Origin: Prorocentrum cordatum
Lineage: Eukaryota; Sar; Dinophyceae; Prorocentrales; Prorocentraceae
Direction of reading: 5' to 3'
Assembly (NCBI GenBank): GCA_963575745.1
Contig: CAUYUJ010020170.1
Location: 778,513 to 842,512, forward strand
Length of the DNA: 64,000 bases
Shown: in pieces, positions 1 through 10,059 of the stretch
Position numbering within the stretch: position 1 is the first letter of the stretch
Layout: every line of letters begins with the position of its first letter
The notes under the pieces: model-generated
Seen by the model: the letters and a program-made list of their open reading frames with translations, nothing else
What the model was told of the DNA's origin: nothing
The model's database searches: none
Translations under genes and position numbers: made by a program

Positions 1-77
1 GCCAGAGGCTGGCGGCCAGACGGGGGAGGAAGTTCGCTATGTGGGAAGCGGGTCCTGGGGAAAACGGGCCTTGGGGC

Positions 78-200
78 TTTTCGCCGTTTTCGGGCTCTCG
101 GGGCCTTCCCGGGAGCGTCAGGAAACGACCCAGGAGGAAGAATTCGTCTTGGAGGGGGGCCTGGGGCTCCAGGACCCGTTTCCCTCAGGACCCGCTTCCT
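78..200 (+). repeat. Diverged dispersed repeat, copy A (partner at 9801-9937)
   Basis: The block starts with TTTTCGCCGTT and ends with a CAGGACCCGT / CCCTC / GGACCCGCTT pattern. The same ordered blocks occur at 9801-9937 with many substitutions and small indels. No protein motif is visible in either copy. I infer an old dispersed repeat or segmental duplicate. Confidence 0.55.
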
Positions 201-429
201 CTCTACTCAGAAATGCGGAGGAGGAGGAAGACAAGCCGGGTGCGCTTGCACCGCGCTTGACATCCGAGCCTTGGGCCCCCGCCCTTTCTGGGAACAAACG
301 GCCGCCCTCCGTCCTCGAAGCTGTTGCAGCTCTCAACAAGCTTCAAGATCAGAAGTGGTGAAGAAGTCTCAGGCGCACCGCCCGGCCTGCCCTGCCGACG
401 CGTCTGGAGGTGCGATAGGGAGGAGGTGC

Positions 430-660
430 TGAGAAGGGAAAGGGATGGAAGAGGAGGAGGAGGAGGAGGAGAAGGAGGAGGACGGGGTGGTGGTGGAAGA
501 GATTAGGAGGTAGATTGGTTAGGCTGGCGGCGGAGGAAGGACAGAGGAGAGAGCATGCGGAAGGAGCAGGGGGAGGAGGGATTGGGGATGGGGGCGGGGA
601 GGGAGGAGCAGGAGGAGCAGGAGGAGCAGGAGGAAGAAGAGAGTGACGAAGAGTAGGGTT
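430..660 (+). repeat. GGA/GAG-rich purine tract
   Basis: Near-continuous purine strand of GGA and GAG triplets with GGAGCAGGA units near 605-635. Open frames here encode only Glu/Gly/Arg or Ser/Leu runs and are not credible genes. Confidence 0.85.
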
Positions 661-1640
661 GAGAAGGGGAGCAGGAGCAGGAGCAGAGGGGAGATGGAAG
701 CATGGCAGCAGGCTTCAAGATGTGAGTTCTGTAATCTTTCGTTTGTTTCACAGAGTTGCAATTTCGTTTCATGTGCGTTTTCAGTTCTCCGTTTCACAAA
801 TGAGGGAGCAGGAGTTATTCAGAGTATGTCTGCAGCCGGGTAATTACGGCAACTTGCTGGAGACAATTGATTATGCAGTTTCGTCTTTGTGTTCGACTAT
901 GTGCGGACTACGGCTGCCTTGTTGAACGAAGACGTCCAGCTTTCGAGGAAAGGGCCGCCCGAAACCGCTGAAGACAGCCGAAGGCCGCGAAGACTGATGC
1001 GCAACCAAAACTCCACATTCGAAGACGCATGTGTCTTCGGTCGGTGCAGTGTCGGTCGTCCTTGCCGGTCGCCGCCGTCGTCGTTGCCGTCGTCGTTGTT
1101 GTCATCCCCGTGGTTGTCGTCGCGTCGTGTTTGCATTCAGAGCGAGAACTTGATTTCCCTGGCAAGCTGAGGATGGCCGCATCGCAAGCCGCAATTTTGT
1201 CAGGACGTCGGGGGTGTCGGAACCAAACAAACACACCGGTCCCAGGGTGACAGTGCAGTCGAGACGCCGGAATCATTGGAGCGGTTTGGTTTCGGCGTGT
1301 GCTGCTTGGGTCCCTCCGTGGTCTATCCTGTGTCGGGGGAGCGTAAGACCCGGGTTTGCCAGGACTCGCGTTCGCCATCGTTTTTTGACGACCGCGCCTC
1401 GGATTTTGACGAGGAGGAGTTTCGTGGGATGTCTGCAGCAGGAGGCCTCGTCAAGATGCAGGCTCGGCCTCGTCATTTTTTTGACGACCTCGTCGGGGAT
1501 TTCCGAGTCCCCTGTACCCAGGTCTTACGTCCCCCTGGCTGTGGCGCTCTTCGCGTACCCGGGCGCCTTCGGTGCCGAAAGGAGGAGCTTCGTTGCAACC
1601 GCCTCCGCCCGTCTGCCCACCTCGCCTGCGCGGCCTCCCG
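661..1640. other. No recognisable gene
   Basis: Mixed-complexity DNA with no recognisable protein motif in any frame. A GTC/GTT-rich run lies at about 1070-1130. Open frames are of unbiased composition and are not supported by a domain. Confidence 0.6.
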
Positions 1641-1651
1641 CGTCACCGCCT

Positions 1652-1826
1652 CCACAAGGGCTCCCACGAGGGCGCGAAGTTATTCGCGCTTCGCGCTTCG
1701 CGGTCCTCGTTCCTTCTCCCCCTCCTCCTCGTCCTCCTATTCTCCCTTTGGGAGGGCGGCGCGAGAGCGCGAAGTTATTCGCGCTTCGCGCAGCGCGAAG
1801 CGCGAAGTTGGGAGCCCTTGCCTCCA
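1652..1826 (+). repeat. GCGCGAA palindrome repeat element, copy 1
   Basis: Two palindromic modules (GCGCGAA-GTTA-TTCGCGC, a perfect 7-bp stem with a 4-nt loop) are separated by a short pyrimidine tract. The second runs on into GCGAAGCGCGAAGTTGGGAGCC. The same two-module layout recurs at 4556-4724, and more weakly at 34663-34792. Only the palindromic parts and flanks are conserved while the spacer varies, so this looks like a mobile or structurally maintained repeat. Confidence 0.8.
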
Positions 1827-1888
1827 CACCACTGAGCAGCCAGCCCTCTCCGCAGAGGCTTCCCTCCTCTGCTGGCGCCCGGGCGCCT

Positions 1889-2091
1889 ACCCTCGGGTCG
1901 GGAGAAAGGGGGGGATTGGGAAAGGGGGGGTCACGAAATTTGCTGCATGCAGTTGGTTTCGGCCTCACCGAGGGGCCCATTCCTCGATACATGATCGCCT
2001 CCGGCGCCGGGAGGCGCCGGGAAGATCAGCTACGCGAGCTGATTCTCAAACCCCCCCTTTGCTATCCCCCCCTTTCGCCCGACCCGATACC
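1889..2091. repeat. Inverted repeat, arms of about 41 bp
   Basis: The left arm (1889-1930; TCGGGTCGGG then AAAGGGGGG) is the imperfect reverse complement of the right arm (2051-2091; CCCCCCTTT then CCCGACCCGA). The spacer is about 120 bp. No open frame of interest lies inside. It could be a small foldback element. Confidence 0.6.
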
Positions 2092-2229
2092 CGCTGCACC
2101 CGCGCAGGTGCTCCCCATGCGGGGCTGCCGCTGTCACTGTCACTGGCACGCAAAAAAAAATGCAAAAATTATCCTGGCGAAAGACCCAACCATAAGCAAT
2201 TGTTGGTAACGCGTTGTGGGTGCCGCTTT

Positions 2230-4180
2230 CGGTGGGGCTCCATATGGGGCCACGAAGCGCTGCCTTGGATGGGGGAACCGCATGCGGACTGCGCCACCGG
2301 GGCGGGCCTTCGGTGGAGCTCCCTATGGGGCTACGAAACGCTGCCCTGGGTGGGGGAACCGCATGCGAACTGCGCCACTGGGGCCTTCGGTGGAGCTCCC
2401 TATGGTGCCACGAAACGCTGCCCTGGGTGGGGGAAGCGCATGCGAACTGCGCCACGGGGGCTTTCGGTGGAGCTCCCCATGGGGCCACGAAGCGCTGCCC
2501 TGGGTGGGGGAACCGCATGCGAGAGCAGCCACTGGGGGTGGAGCTCCCTACGAAACGCTGCCCTGGGTGGGGGAACCGCATGCGAACACACTGGGGCCTT
2601 CGGTGGAGCTCCCTATGGGGCCACGAAACGCTGCCCTGGGTGGGGGAACCGCATGCGAACACCCCCACTGGGGCCTTCGGTGGAGCTCCCTATGGGGCTA
2701 CGAAACGCTGCCCTGGGTGGGGGAACCGCATGCGAACACCCCCACTGGGGCCTTCGGTGGAGCTCCCTATGGGGCCACGAAACGCTGCCCTGGGTGGGGG
2801 AACCGCATGCGAACACCCCCACTGGGGCCTTCGGTGGAGCTCCCTATGGGGCTACGAAACGCTGCCCTGGGTGGGGGAACCGCATGCGAACACCCCCACT
2901 GGGGCCTTCGGTGGAGCTCCCTATGGGGCCACGAAACGCTGCCCTGGGTGGGGGAACCGCATGCGAACACCCCCACTGGGGCCTTCGGTGGAGCTCCCTA
3001 TGGGGCTACGAAACGCTGCCCTGGGTGGGGGAACCGCATGCGAACACCCCCACTGGGGCCTTCGGTGGAGCTCCCTATGGGGCCACGAAACGCTGCCCTG
3101 GGTGGGGGAACCGCATGCGAACACCCCCACTGGGGCCTTCGGTGGAGCTCCCTATGGGGCTACGAAACGCTGCCCTGGGTGGGGGAACCGCATGCGAACA
3201 CCCCCACTGGGGCCTTCGGTGGAGCTCCCTATGGGGCCACGAAACGCTGCCCTGGGTGGGGGAACCGCATGCGAACACCCCCACTGGGGCCTTCGGTGGA
3301 GCTCCCTATGGGGCCACGAAACGCTGCCCTGGGTGGGGGAACCGCATGCGAACACCCCCACTGGGGCCTTCGGTGGAGCTCCCTATGGGGCTACGAAACG
3401 CTGCCCTGGGTGGGGGAACCGCATGCGAACACCCCCACTGGGGCCTTCGGTGGAGCTCCCTATGGGGCCACGAAACGCTGCCCTGGGTGGGGGAACCGCA
3501 TGCGAACACCCCCACTGGGGCCTTCGGTGGAGCTCCCTATGGGGCCACGAAACGCTGCCCTGGGTGGGGGAACCGCATGCGAACACCCCCACTGGGGCCT
3601 TCGGTGGAGCTCCCTATGGGGCTACGAAACGCTGCCCTGGGTGGGGGAACCGCATGCGAACACCCCCACTGGGGCCTTCGGTGGAGCTCCCTATGGGGCT
3701 ACGAAACGCTGCCCTGGGTGGGGGAACCGCATGCGAACACCCCCACTGGGGCCTTCGGTGGAGCTCCCTATGGGGCCACGAAACGCTGCCCTGGGTGGGG
3801 GAACCGCATGCGAACACCCCCACTGGGGCCTTCGGTGGAGCTCCCTATGGGGCCACGAAACGCTGCCCTGGGTGGGGGAACCGCATGCGAACACCCCCAC
3901 TGGGGCCTTCGGTGGAGCTCCCTATGGGGCTACGAAACGCTGCCCTGGGTGGGGGAACCGCATGCGAACACCCCCACTGGGGCCTTCGGTGGAGCTCCCT
4001 ATGGGGCCACGAAACGCTGCCCTGGGTGGGGGAACCGCATGCGAACACCCCCACTGGGGCCTTCGGTGGAGCTCCCTATGGGGCCACGAAACGCTGCCCT
4101 GGGTGGGGGAACCGCATGCGAACACCCCCACTGGGGCCTTCGGTGGAGCTCCCTATGGAGCCACGAAGCGCTGTAATGGG
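2230..4180 (+). repeat. 77-bp tandem satellite, about 26 units
   Basis: From about 2617 onward 21 units repeat at exactly 77 bp. Five more diverged or shortened units precede them. Each unit carries GGAGCTCCC, GAAACGCTGCCCTGGG and a CCGCATGCGAAC block. Two variants differ at one site (GGGGCTACG or GGGGCCACG). After 2617 the order is C T C T C T C T C C T C C T T C C T C C C, so a dimeric order decays toward the 3' side. Because 77 is not a multiple of 3 and the unit has no stop in any frame, all three plus frames stay open. The resulting ORFs of up to 966 codons are a by-product of the satellite, not evidence for a gene. Confidence 0.95.
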
Positions 4181-4311
4181 TGGGTGAAACGCAGAGAGGA
4201 GGGAGGAGAGGGAGGAGGAGGAAGGAGGAGGGGGAGGAGGAGGAGAGGAGGGGAGGACGCGGGCACCGTCTCTTCAAAACGAGGACCCAACACCACAGGA
4301 TGGTTGGGAAA

Positions 4312-4425
4312 AAAGAAGGATTGCAATCCTTCGTTAAATTGCAATCCTTCGTTTTTTTGCAATCCTTCGTTTTTTTTGCATTTGTTTTGCAATCCTTTTT
4401 TTTGCAATCCTTTTTTTGCAATCCA
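4312..4425 (+). repeat. GCAATCCTT-poly(T) tandem repeat
   Basis: About six copies of TTGCAATCCTT(CG) are separated by runs of T that vary in length. The unit is 18-24 bp. It abuts the end of a purine tract that follows the 77-bp array. Confidence 0.85.
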
Positions 4426-4555
4426 CGTGGCAGCACCTCGACTGCCACAGGTCTTCGGGCCGCTCCTCAGAGAGTCGGGTCGGGAGGCTCTTGTCCGAGG
4501 CCGCGGATCGCCGTGGCCAGGGGAGCTCCTTCGCCCCGTCGTCTGCGCCCCTTTG

Positions 4556-4724
4556 TTATCAAGGGCGCCCTCGAGGGCGCGAAGTTATTCGCGCTTCGCG
4601 CTTCGCGGTTCGGCTCCGATTCCCCCTCATCCTCCTCTCTTCTCCTGGGAGGCGGCGCGAGAGCGCGAAGTTATTCGCACTTCGCACTTCGCGCAGCGCG
4701 AAGCGCGAAGTTGGGAGCCCTTGC
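4556..4724 (+). repeat. GCGCGAA palindrome repeat element, copy 2
   Basis: Same architecture as 1652-1826: GGGCGCGAAGTTATTCGCGC, a pyrimidine spacer, GGCGCGAGAGCGCGAAGTTATTCGC and then GCGAAGTTGGGAGCC. The stem bases are conserved. One change (TTCGCAC) partly breaks the second stem. Confidence 0.8.
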
Positions 4725-4931
4725 TATGGCAGCACGACGACCGTAGTTGTTCGTGAGAGCTCCTCGCGGCAGGATCTCGACTGCACAGCGCAGTTCCCCC
4801 GTGTGCGGGGCTGGGAATCGGCGCGTGGCGGGCCAGGCTTCTGCGCCAAGGATTTCCTCTTGGAGGTGTCGCCCGCCTCCTCGTGGTGTAATTATGTGGG
4901 TTGCGCCCTCGCTCATGTTTTTCACGCGCAC

Positions 4932-4972
4932 AAGCACACACACAACGCGCACACACACACACACTCACACAA

Positions 4973-5005
<33 letters not shown>

Positions 5006-5013
5006 CGCGCAGA
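4932..5013 (+). repeat. (CA)n microsatellite with AACGCG interruptions
   Basis: ACACAC runs are interrupted by AACGCG at three roughly regular places. A GAC run follows at about 5113-5131. Confidence 0.9.
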
Positions 5014-5244
5014 CCGCGCGCCGCGCGCCCCGAGGCCGACCTGCGACGGCAACGGGCCGACGTCGCCGCGGCCTTCCAGGCCTGCCGCGCGGCGGCGGGG
5101 ACGAGCTTCGGCGACGACGACGACGACGACCTCTTCCATCCCCCTTCGTTACAGATAAGTCCTGGTCGAAAAGGCGGGCTGGGCGTTTAGCTTGAAACTT
5201 ATTTACCATTTACGATCGTGAAGTCCGAAGCTTTAAACTTGAAA

Positions 5245-5550
5245 CAGCGTCACGGATGGAGGTCGGGTTGTTTTCAACATGTGGCCCTCGCTTTTTGAAA
5301 ATTTGCAAGAGCTTCACGGATGGAGGGCGGCCAGTTTTCAACATGTGGTTCTCGCTTTAGCGCCGTGCACATTTGTTTCCAAATTTTGCAAGAGCTTCAC
5401 GGATGGATGGCGTTCCGTTTTCAAACCGTGGTGTTCGCCCTAGCGCCGAGCACATTCGTGTTAAAAGTTTGCAAAAGTTGTTTTCGCATGGAGGGCTGCT
5501 CTTTTTCAAAATGAGATGATCGCTTTATCGGCGCGCACATACGTCCTAAG
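5245..5550 (+). repeat. Degenerate 64-88 bp tandem repeat
   Basis: Four units carry CACGGATGGAGG (the last decayed), then TTTTCAA, a TCGCTTTAGCGCC block, and (A)TTTGCAAGAGCTT. The CACGGATGG starts lie at about 5251, 5315 and 5398, with a decayed one near 5486. Reverse-complement relatives occur at 32349-32690 (CCTCCATCCGCG, GGCGCCAAGGCGA), so the family is dispersed and present in both orientations. Confidence 0.7.
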
Positions 5551-5924
5551 GGTTCGCAGCGGTTTCAAGGATTTGCATTGCTAACGTCCCAGAAATGGTG
5601 TATTGTCACAATTTCGGAACGTCAGGGCGTAACCTTCACGTTGATTCGCCGTGTTGAAGTCTCAGGAACGGCGTTTTGGCACGACTCAGGATCGCCAAAA
5701 GGCAACAGTAACGGCGATTCGCGGCGTCGAAGTTCCAACGACGGTGGTCTGGCACAGTTCCGGATTTTCAAGTGGTTGTCTTCCAACAGGGCACGTTCTT
5801 CAATGAACATAAATCCTTGTAGAGGCCTATGGAACCGGTATTTGGAGGAAAGGCCAATTGCACTATTAGTGACGAGTCTTGGGTTTACACTGGTCTCTTC
5901 CCTCCTACTCCTCCTCTTCCCCCT

Positions 5925-6085
5925 CCATGTTCCCCCTCCTCCTCCTCCTCCTCCTCTTCCTCCTCCTCCTCCTCCTCTTCCTCCTCCTCCTCCTCCTCCT
6001 CGTACTCCTCCTCCTCGTCTCCTCCTCCTCCTCCTCCTCCTCCTCCTCCTCTCTCCTCCTCCTCCTCCTCCTCCTCCTCCTCCCC
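5925..6085 (+). repeat. (CCT)n pyrimidine tract
   Basis: Almost unbroken CTC/CCT triplets immediately upstream of the RNase H coding block. It translates as poly-Pro, poly-Ser or poly-Leu depending on frame. It may mark the 5'-truncation junction of the LINE copy that follows. Confidence 0.9.
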
Positions 6086-6090
6086 CTGCT

Positions 6091-7305
6091 TATCTGCCAC
6101 GCGCAGATACGCAGAGGCATGATGTCTGCTTCTGGGGCGACGCCCAGGGCGTTCGGGGCCCCGTTTCGTACACCGACGGGTCTGGTTACGACTCAGGTGT
6201 TCCCGAGGTGCGGAGATGTGGACAAGCTGTTGTGCAGCTTGATCCTTACTCTTGGCTCCCAGTTAGGGTGCAGGCAATCGGCCGTGCTGAGTGGTACGCG
6301 ATCAGGGAGGGGTTCGACGCTTTCCCTGACCACCAGAGCTTCGTCACTGACCTGCTGGCGCTCGCCCAGGAAGGAGAGCGTTGGTGTCCCGAGCTCGAGC
6401 AGGGTCGTGCCAAGCATGCTCGAGCGTGGCGGGACATCTTCGTGGCCAGCCGCAGGCGCACTCTGCCGGACCCTCCCAAGTCCCGATGGACGCCAGCGCA
6501 CAGGTTCTTGGAGGAGCTTATGGGCACAGAGCCGCAGGAGCTGCGTGACTGGTTAGGCATCGGCTGGGCAGACTACTTCGCGCGCTGTGGTGCGGCCTCT
6601 CACGCGCTGGCTGGGTCGGTAGTTGAGGCGGTAACAGCTGCGCTGAAACAGCACCGCAAGGTCCTGGAGTTCATTTCGTGGGCGGCACTGCAGGTGGTGG
6701 CTCGCAAACAATGGGGATGCGACGTTGAGGTCCCCAGGCCACCTTGCGAGCAGGCCAGGCCCATTGTGGTGGCACGCAGTACGGACCACGTCCTTGCTTA
6801 CTGCGCCAGCCTCGGGCGGTACCAGTGCACCCAATGCGGAGTCACGGCCACGACGGGCTCCTCCCTCGAGTCGCTGCAAACTGGCTCTCATCGTGTATGT
6901 CGCCCTTCGCGTGTTGCCAGAGCTCCCAACGCCGAGTACTTCCGCGCCTTCGGCGAGGTCTGGGTTCTCTGCGGCGACCAGAGGGCTGGCATGGCCTTGG
7001 GCGCGGCCTTGGCCTTCGAAGGGAGCTCGCAGCCCTCGGCCCCCGCAGCCTTGTTGCCACCTGCTCTGGCCGAGGAGGTCGGGGACGCCTTCGCTGCGCT
7101 TGGGCACGACGTGTTCAAGGGCAACAGTGTTTACTGTCGCAGGCGCTGCGGGTCTCACTGCGCTGCGGGAGACGTCCGCACAGTGCGGAAGCTTGGCTGG
7201 AGGTGCGATGGGCTCTCGCCCGACGAGGCCACGCGCCTCAACCAGCAAGATGCGATCAGGCGCGTCGAGAGGGGCCTGGCGCCTCGTGCCCGACGTACCC
7301 CAGCA
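6091..7305 (+). CDS. LINE-type retrotransposon C-terminal fragment: RNase H plus zinc finger
   Basis: An open frame (continuous from 5578 to 8061) contains an RNase H fold with all five expected acidic/His positions. These are D in YTDGSG (6175), E in RAEWYAI (6289), D in FVTDL (6349), H in WTPAH (6499) and D in GWADYF (6571). About 75 codons later a CxxC...HxxxC cluster (YQCTQCG, then SHRVC; about 6823-6900) resembles the zinc-binding tail that follows RNase H in dinoflagellate LINE proteins as I know them. The RNase H would degrade template RNA during target-primed retrotransposition. No endonuclease or RT precedes it; the frame upstream is a CCT tract, so the copy is 5'-truncated. The frame stays open to 8061, but after about 7330 it is low-complexity or unrecognised. 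The start codon at 5578 is not credible as a real start. Confidence 0.75.
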
Positions 7306-7589
7306 GCGCCGCCCCCCCCCGCAGGGGGGCTCCTCTTGCAGCCACGCGGCGCGTTGATCGACCATGTCGTGATTCGCTGCCGTTCCGTGGTCGGCTGGTG
7401 GCACGGCGTCTTCTTCGGTGGCGACGCCTCCTTCGTCGGCGGCAAGTTGGCCTGCGTCCACGGCCTCGAGGGCGACATCTTCCAGTTGATCTCCTTCTAC
7501 ATTGCCTCCTGCTCTTACGGCACCGCGCCGCGAGTAGGCGGCGCCAGGGGGCAGTCCGTCGCGCGCCCGCGTGCGCGGCGGGAGACCTT

Positions 7590-7735
7590 CTTGACCCTCC
7601 TCCTCCTCCTCTTCCTCCTCCTCGTCCTCCTCCTCCTCCTCCTCCTCCTCTTCCCCCTCCTCCTCCTCCTCCTCCTCCTCCTCCTCCTCCTCCTCCTCCT
7701 CCTCCTCCTCCTCCTCATCATCATCATCATGACCC
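7590..7735 (+). repeat. (CTC)n tract ending in (CAT)n
   Basis: About 45 CTC/CCT triplets, then CATCATCATCAT. It produces spurious poly-Leu and poly-Arg frames on both strands. Confidence 0.92.
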
Positions 7736-8261
7736 TCTTTGTTCTCAGCGGCCCGCAGTATTTCGACCCCAGGTGGCCGGCGCGCCGCCCCCGGCCGGCC
7801 CCCGCCCGCGGCCCGCGCGCCAGGGGGCGTGCCATGGGGCGTGCCCGCTCAGGTCTACGTCGACTCTTTCGTGGGCTTTGCTTTCATCTTCGACAGCCCT
7901 CGCGGGCACGACCGGTCGCCAAGGCCGTCGGTCGTTTCTGGTGGGAGGCTGTCGTGGCCTGCTCCGTTTGCTGCCCGGTCTTCGCGGCTCCCTCGGCCCC
8001 GCTCGCGGCGGCTCGTCGGGCTTTGCTTTTCCGGCGCTGGCTCCTGGGCCCCGTCGTCTAGGTCCGGCTGCCGATGGCGCTCGCCTCTCCTTCGCTGGCG
8101 CAGATGTCTTTTCCTTCCTCGCCTCTTAGCCGCCGCGACACCGCGTCTCAGCCGCCGCGACAGAGACGCCGTCTGCCGCCTTCCCTCGCGAGGCGACCTC
8201 CGGCGGCGCACGCCCGGCGACAAGCGCAGAGGCCAACGCGGCGAAGGTAACAGCGCTCGGG
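7736..8261. other. Unassigned GC-rich DNA
   Basis: Open frames exist but have no recognisable motif. Ser/Arg/Pro-rich composition is typical of non-coding GC-rich DNA here. Confidence 0.5.
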
Positions 8262-8627
8262 ATGGAGGAGTCGGAGTGGGTGGACCCTAATAACCTCCAC
8301 CTCCTCTCTGCCCCCTCTCCTCCCGTCGTCCCTCCCCCCTTCGTGCCTCCGCAGCGGCTCAACACTAAGACCTGGTGGAGGGTCCCGCTTCAGGTCGACA
8401 GGATGCGGGCCTGCCTGGACTTGTCGGCCGCGCGCGTCCATCGGGCGAAGAAAGCCTTGGCGCGTGAGGAAACCAGCTTCGAGCACATAATTTGGGAGAT
8501 GGGTCACGCGGTCGGAGCTCTTAGTGGAGAGGAGGGCCACTCGATCATGCAGGAGTTCGGCCTGACGCGTGAGCTCCCCGTTTGCATGGCTGGCGGAGGC
8601 TCGCGCTTCTCTTGCCAGCCGTGCTGA
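8262..8627 (+). CDS. Hypothetical ORF, unrecognised
   Basis: A 121-codon ATG frame. The first 30 residues are Pro/Ser-rich. From about residue 30 to 105 the composition is protein-like, with mixed charged and aliphatic residues and predicted helical spacing (MRACLDLSAARVHRAKKALA). I do not recognise a family. It lies between two simple-repeat tracts and may be another retroelement fragment. No promoter or splice signal decides the start. Confidence 0.3.
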   Translation: MEESEWVDPNNLHLLSAPSPPVVPPPFVPPQRLNTKTWWRVPLQVDRMRACLDLSAARVHRAKKALAREETSFEHIIWEMGHAVGALSGEEGHSIMQEFGLTRELPVCMAGGGSRFSCQPC

Positions 8628-8825
8628 ATGCTTCGGCGCGGGAGCCCGTGATCCTCCTGCGCCCTGCGCCTGGCGGGCGGTGGCTCATGTTCCTCCTGCG
8701 CCGCCTTGCCGCGTCGCGCTTGCGGGGTCTCGTGCTCCTCCTGCGAAGCGCCTGAGCGGCCGCGGGGGCTCGTGTTCCTCCACGGCCGAGGCTGTGCACG
8801 CGCGTGCTTTCGCAATAGGTTCCAG

Positions 8826-9085
8826 CAAACTCCTTCTCCTCCTCTTTTTCCTCCTCCTCCTCTTTTTCCTCCTCCTCCTCCTCCTCCTCCTCCTCCTCCT
8901 TTTTCTCCTCCTCCTTTTTCTCATCCTTTTTCTCCTCCTCCTTATTATCCTCCTCCTCCTCCTCCTCCTCCTCCTCTTTTTCCCCCTCCTCCTTCTCCTC
9001 CTCGTCCTCATCCTCCTCCCCCTCCTCCTCCTCCTCCTCCTCCTCGTCCTCCTCCTCCTCCTCCTCCTCCTCCTCCCCCTCCTCG
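8826..9085 (+). repeat. Long CTC/TTTTCC pyrimidine tract
   Basis: About 260 nt, almost purely pyrimidine on the plus strand, with interspersed TTTTTC blocks. Poly-Glu/Lys frames on the minus strand are artefacts. Confidence 0.92.
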
Positions 9086-9138
9086 CTCGCTCGTTCGCTC
9101 GCTGGTGGCTGTTGATCCAGTTTGTTGCTGCAGCCAGT

Positions 9139-9181
9139 GGCCCCCTCTTGCGGGTGCCGTAAGGCACCGCAGGAGGGGGCC
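9139..9181 (+). other. Stem-loop with GTAA tetraloop
   Basis: GGCCCCCTC...GGTGCC (9139-9158) pairs with GGCACC...GAGGGGGCC (9163-9181), with one mismatch or wobble and one bulge. The loop GTAA would be a GNRA-type tetraloop in RNA. It sits in non-coding DNA after the pyrimidine tract. No known RNA family was recognised. Confidence 0.7.
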
Positions 9182-9417
9182 AATCCTGAAAATGGGCCGA
9201 TCTGCCCGTTGGTGGGCCGACGAGGTACGAAGGGGGAAGAAAGGACGGGAACCCGAAAAAAGAGGTCGAAAGGAGGGCCACGGACGGCGGGCGAAACGAG
9301 GAAGGGCGGGTCGAAGCGCCCGCCCTGTCTCCCCCCCACCACCACCTGCACCACCTGCTGATTCACCTCCACACCCATCCTCTCCCATCCATCCCTGCCC
9401 GTCAGGGGTGGTAGTGC

Positions 9418-9510
9418 CTCTTCCTCCTCCTCCTCCTCCTCCTCCTCCTCCTCCTCCTCCTCCTCCTCCTCTTCCTCCTTTCTCCTTCCTCCTTCCTCCT
9501 CCTCCTCGAA
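9418..9510 (+). repeat. (CCT)n tract
   Basis: Continuous CTC/CCT triplets with a few TTCC interruptions toward 9480-9510. Confidence 0.9.
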
Positions 9511-9683
9511 CCCAGGCAGCCTTGACCCTCGCGGCTCTTCCGCCGCCCCCCGGCAGACCGTGGCCGTGCGGCACCTCTGCGAGCGAGCGGCCCGCGCCGC
9601 GTCTTGGGCGCTGGAGCTGGAGCCGCCTCCCCGCCGCGCCGCTCCCCGCCCGCAGCCAGCGCGTTCAGCGCGGCGACGGGCGA

Positions 9684-9685
9684 CG

Positions 9686-9771
<86 letters not shown>
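9684..9771 (+). repeat. (GAC)n microsatellite
   Basis: About 28 uninterrupted GAC triplets. It reads as poly-Asp, poly-Thr or poly-Arg, so any long frame through it is suspect. The near-perfect array suggests recent expansion. Confidence 0.95.
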
Positions 9772-9772
<1 letters not shown>

Positions 9773-9800
9773 CGCTCACCGAGAGCGACGGGTCCGAAGG

Positions 9801-9937
9801 TTTTTCGCCGTTCTTTGGGCCTTCTGGGCCCTCCACGGGCCCTGTGGCTGGCAGACACCGACCGGGGATGAAGAGCTGGTCTTCTGGAGAGCCACGGGGC
9901 CCAGGACCCGTCTTCCCTCGGGACCCGCTTTCCCTCG
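9801..9937 (+). repeat. Diverged dispersed repeat, copy B (partner at 78-200)
   Basis: Shares TTTTCGCCGTT, GTCTTCTGGAG and the CAGGACCCGT/CCCTCGGGACCCGCTT end with 78-200, in the same order and orientation. Confidence 0.55.
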
Positions 9938-10059
9938 ATGCTATAAGACACAACACGGCGACGACACCACCACGGCGATGTTGGGAGGATGCTTTGCAGA
10001 GGGAGGTCCATCTTTTGTATAGCTCCCCTGCCATTGTCGCTTCGCTTCTTTCCCAGGGG

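Noticed and set aside
2613-4131. Regularly spaced minus-strand ORFs that could suggest a gene family or CRISPR-like array
   Set aside because: They are the same 69-codon frame repeated with the 77-bp unit; there are no unique spacers, so not CRISPR.
1276-4756. Very long plus-strand ORFs (966, 846 and 657 codons)
   Set aside because: They exist only because the 77-bp satellite has no stop in any plus frame; all three frames read the same cyclic repeat.
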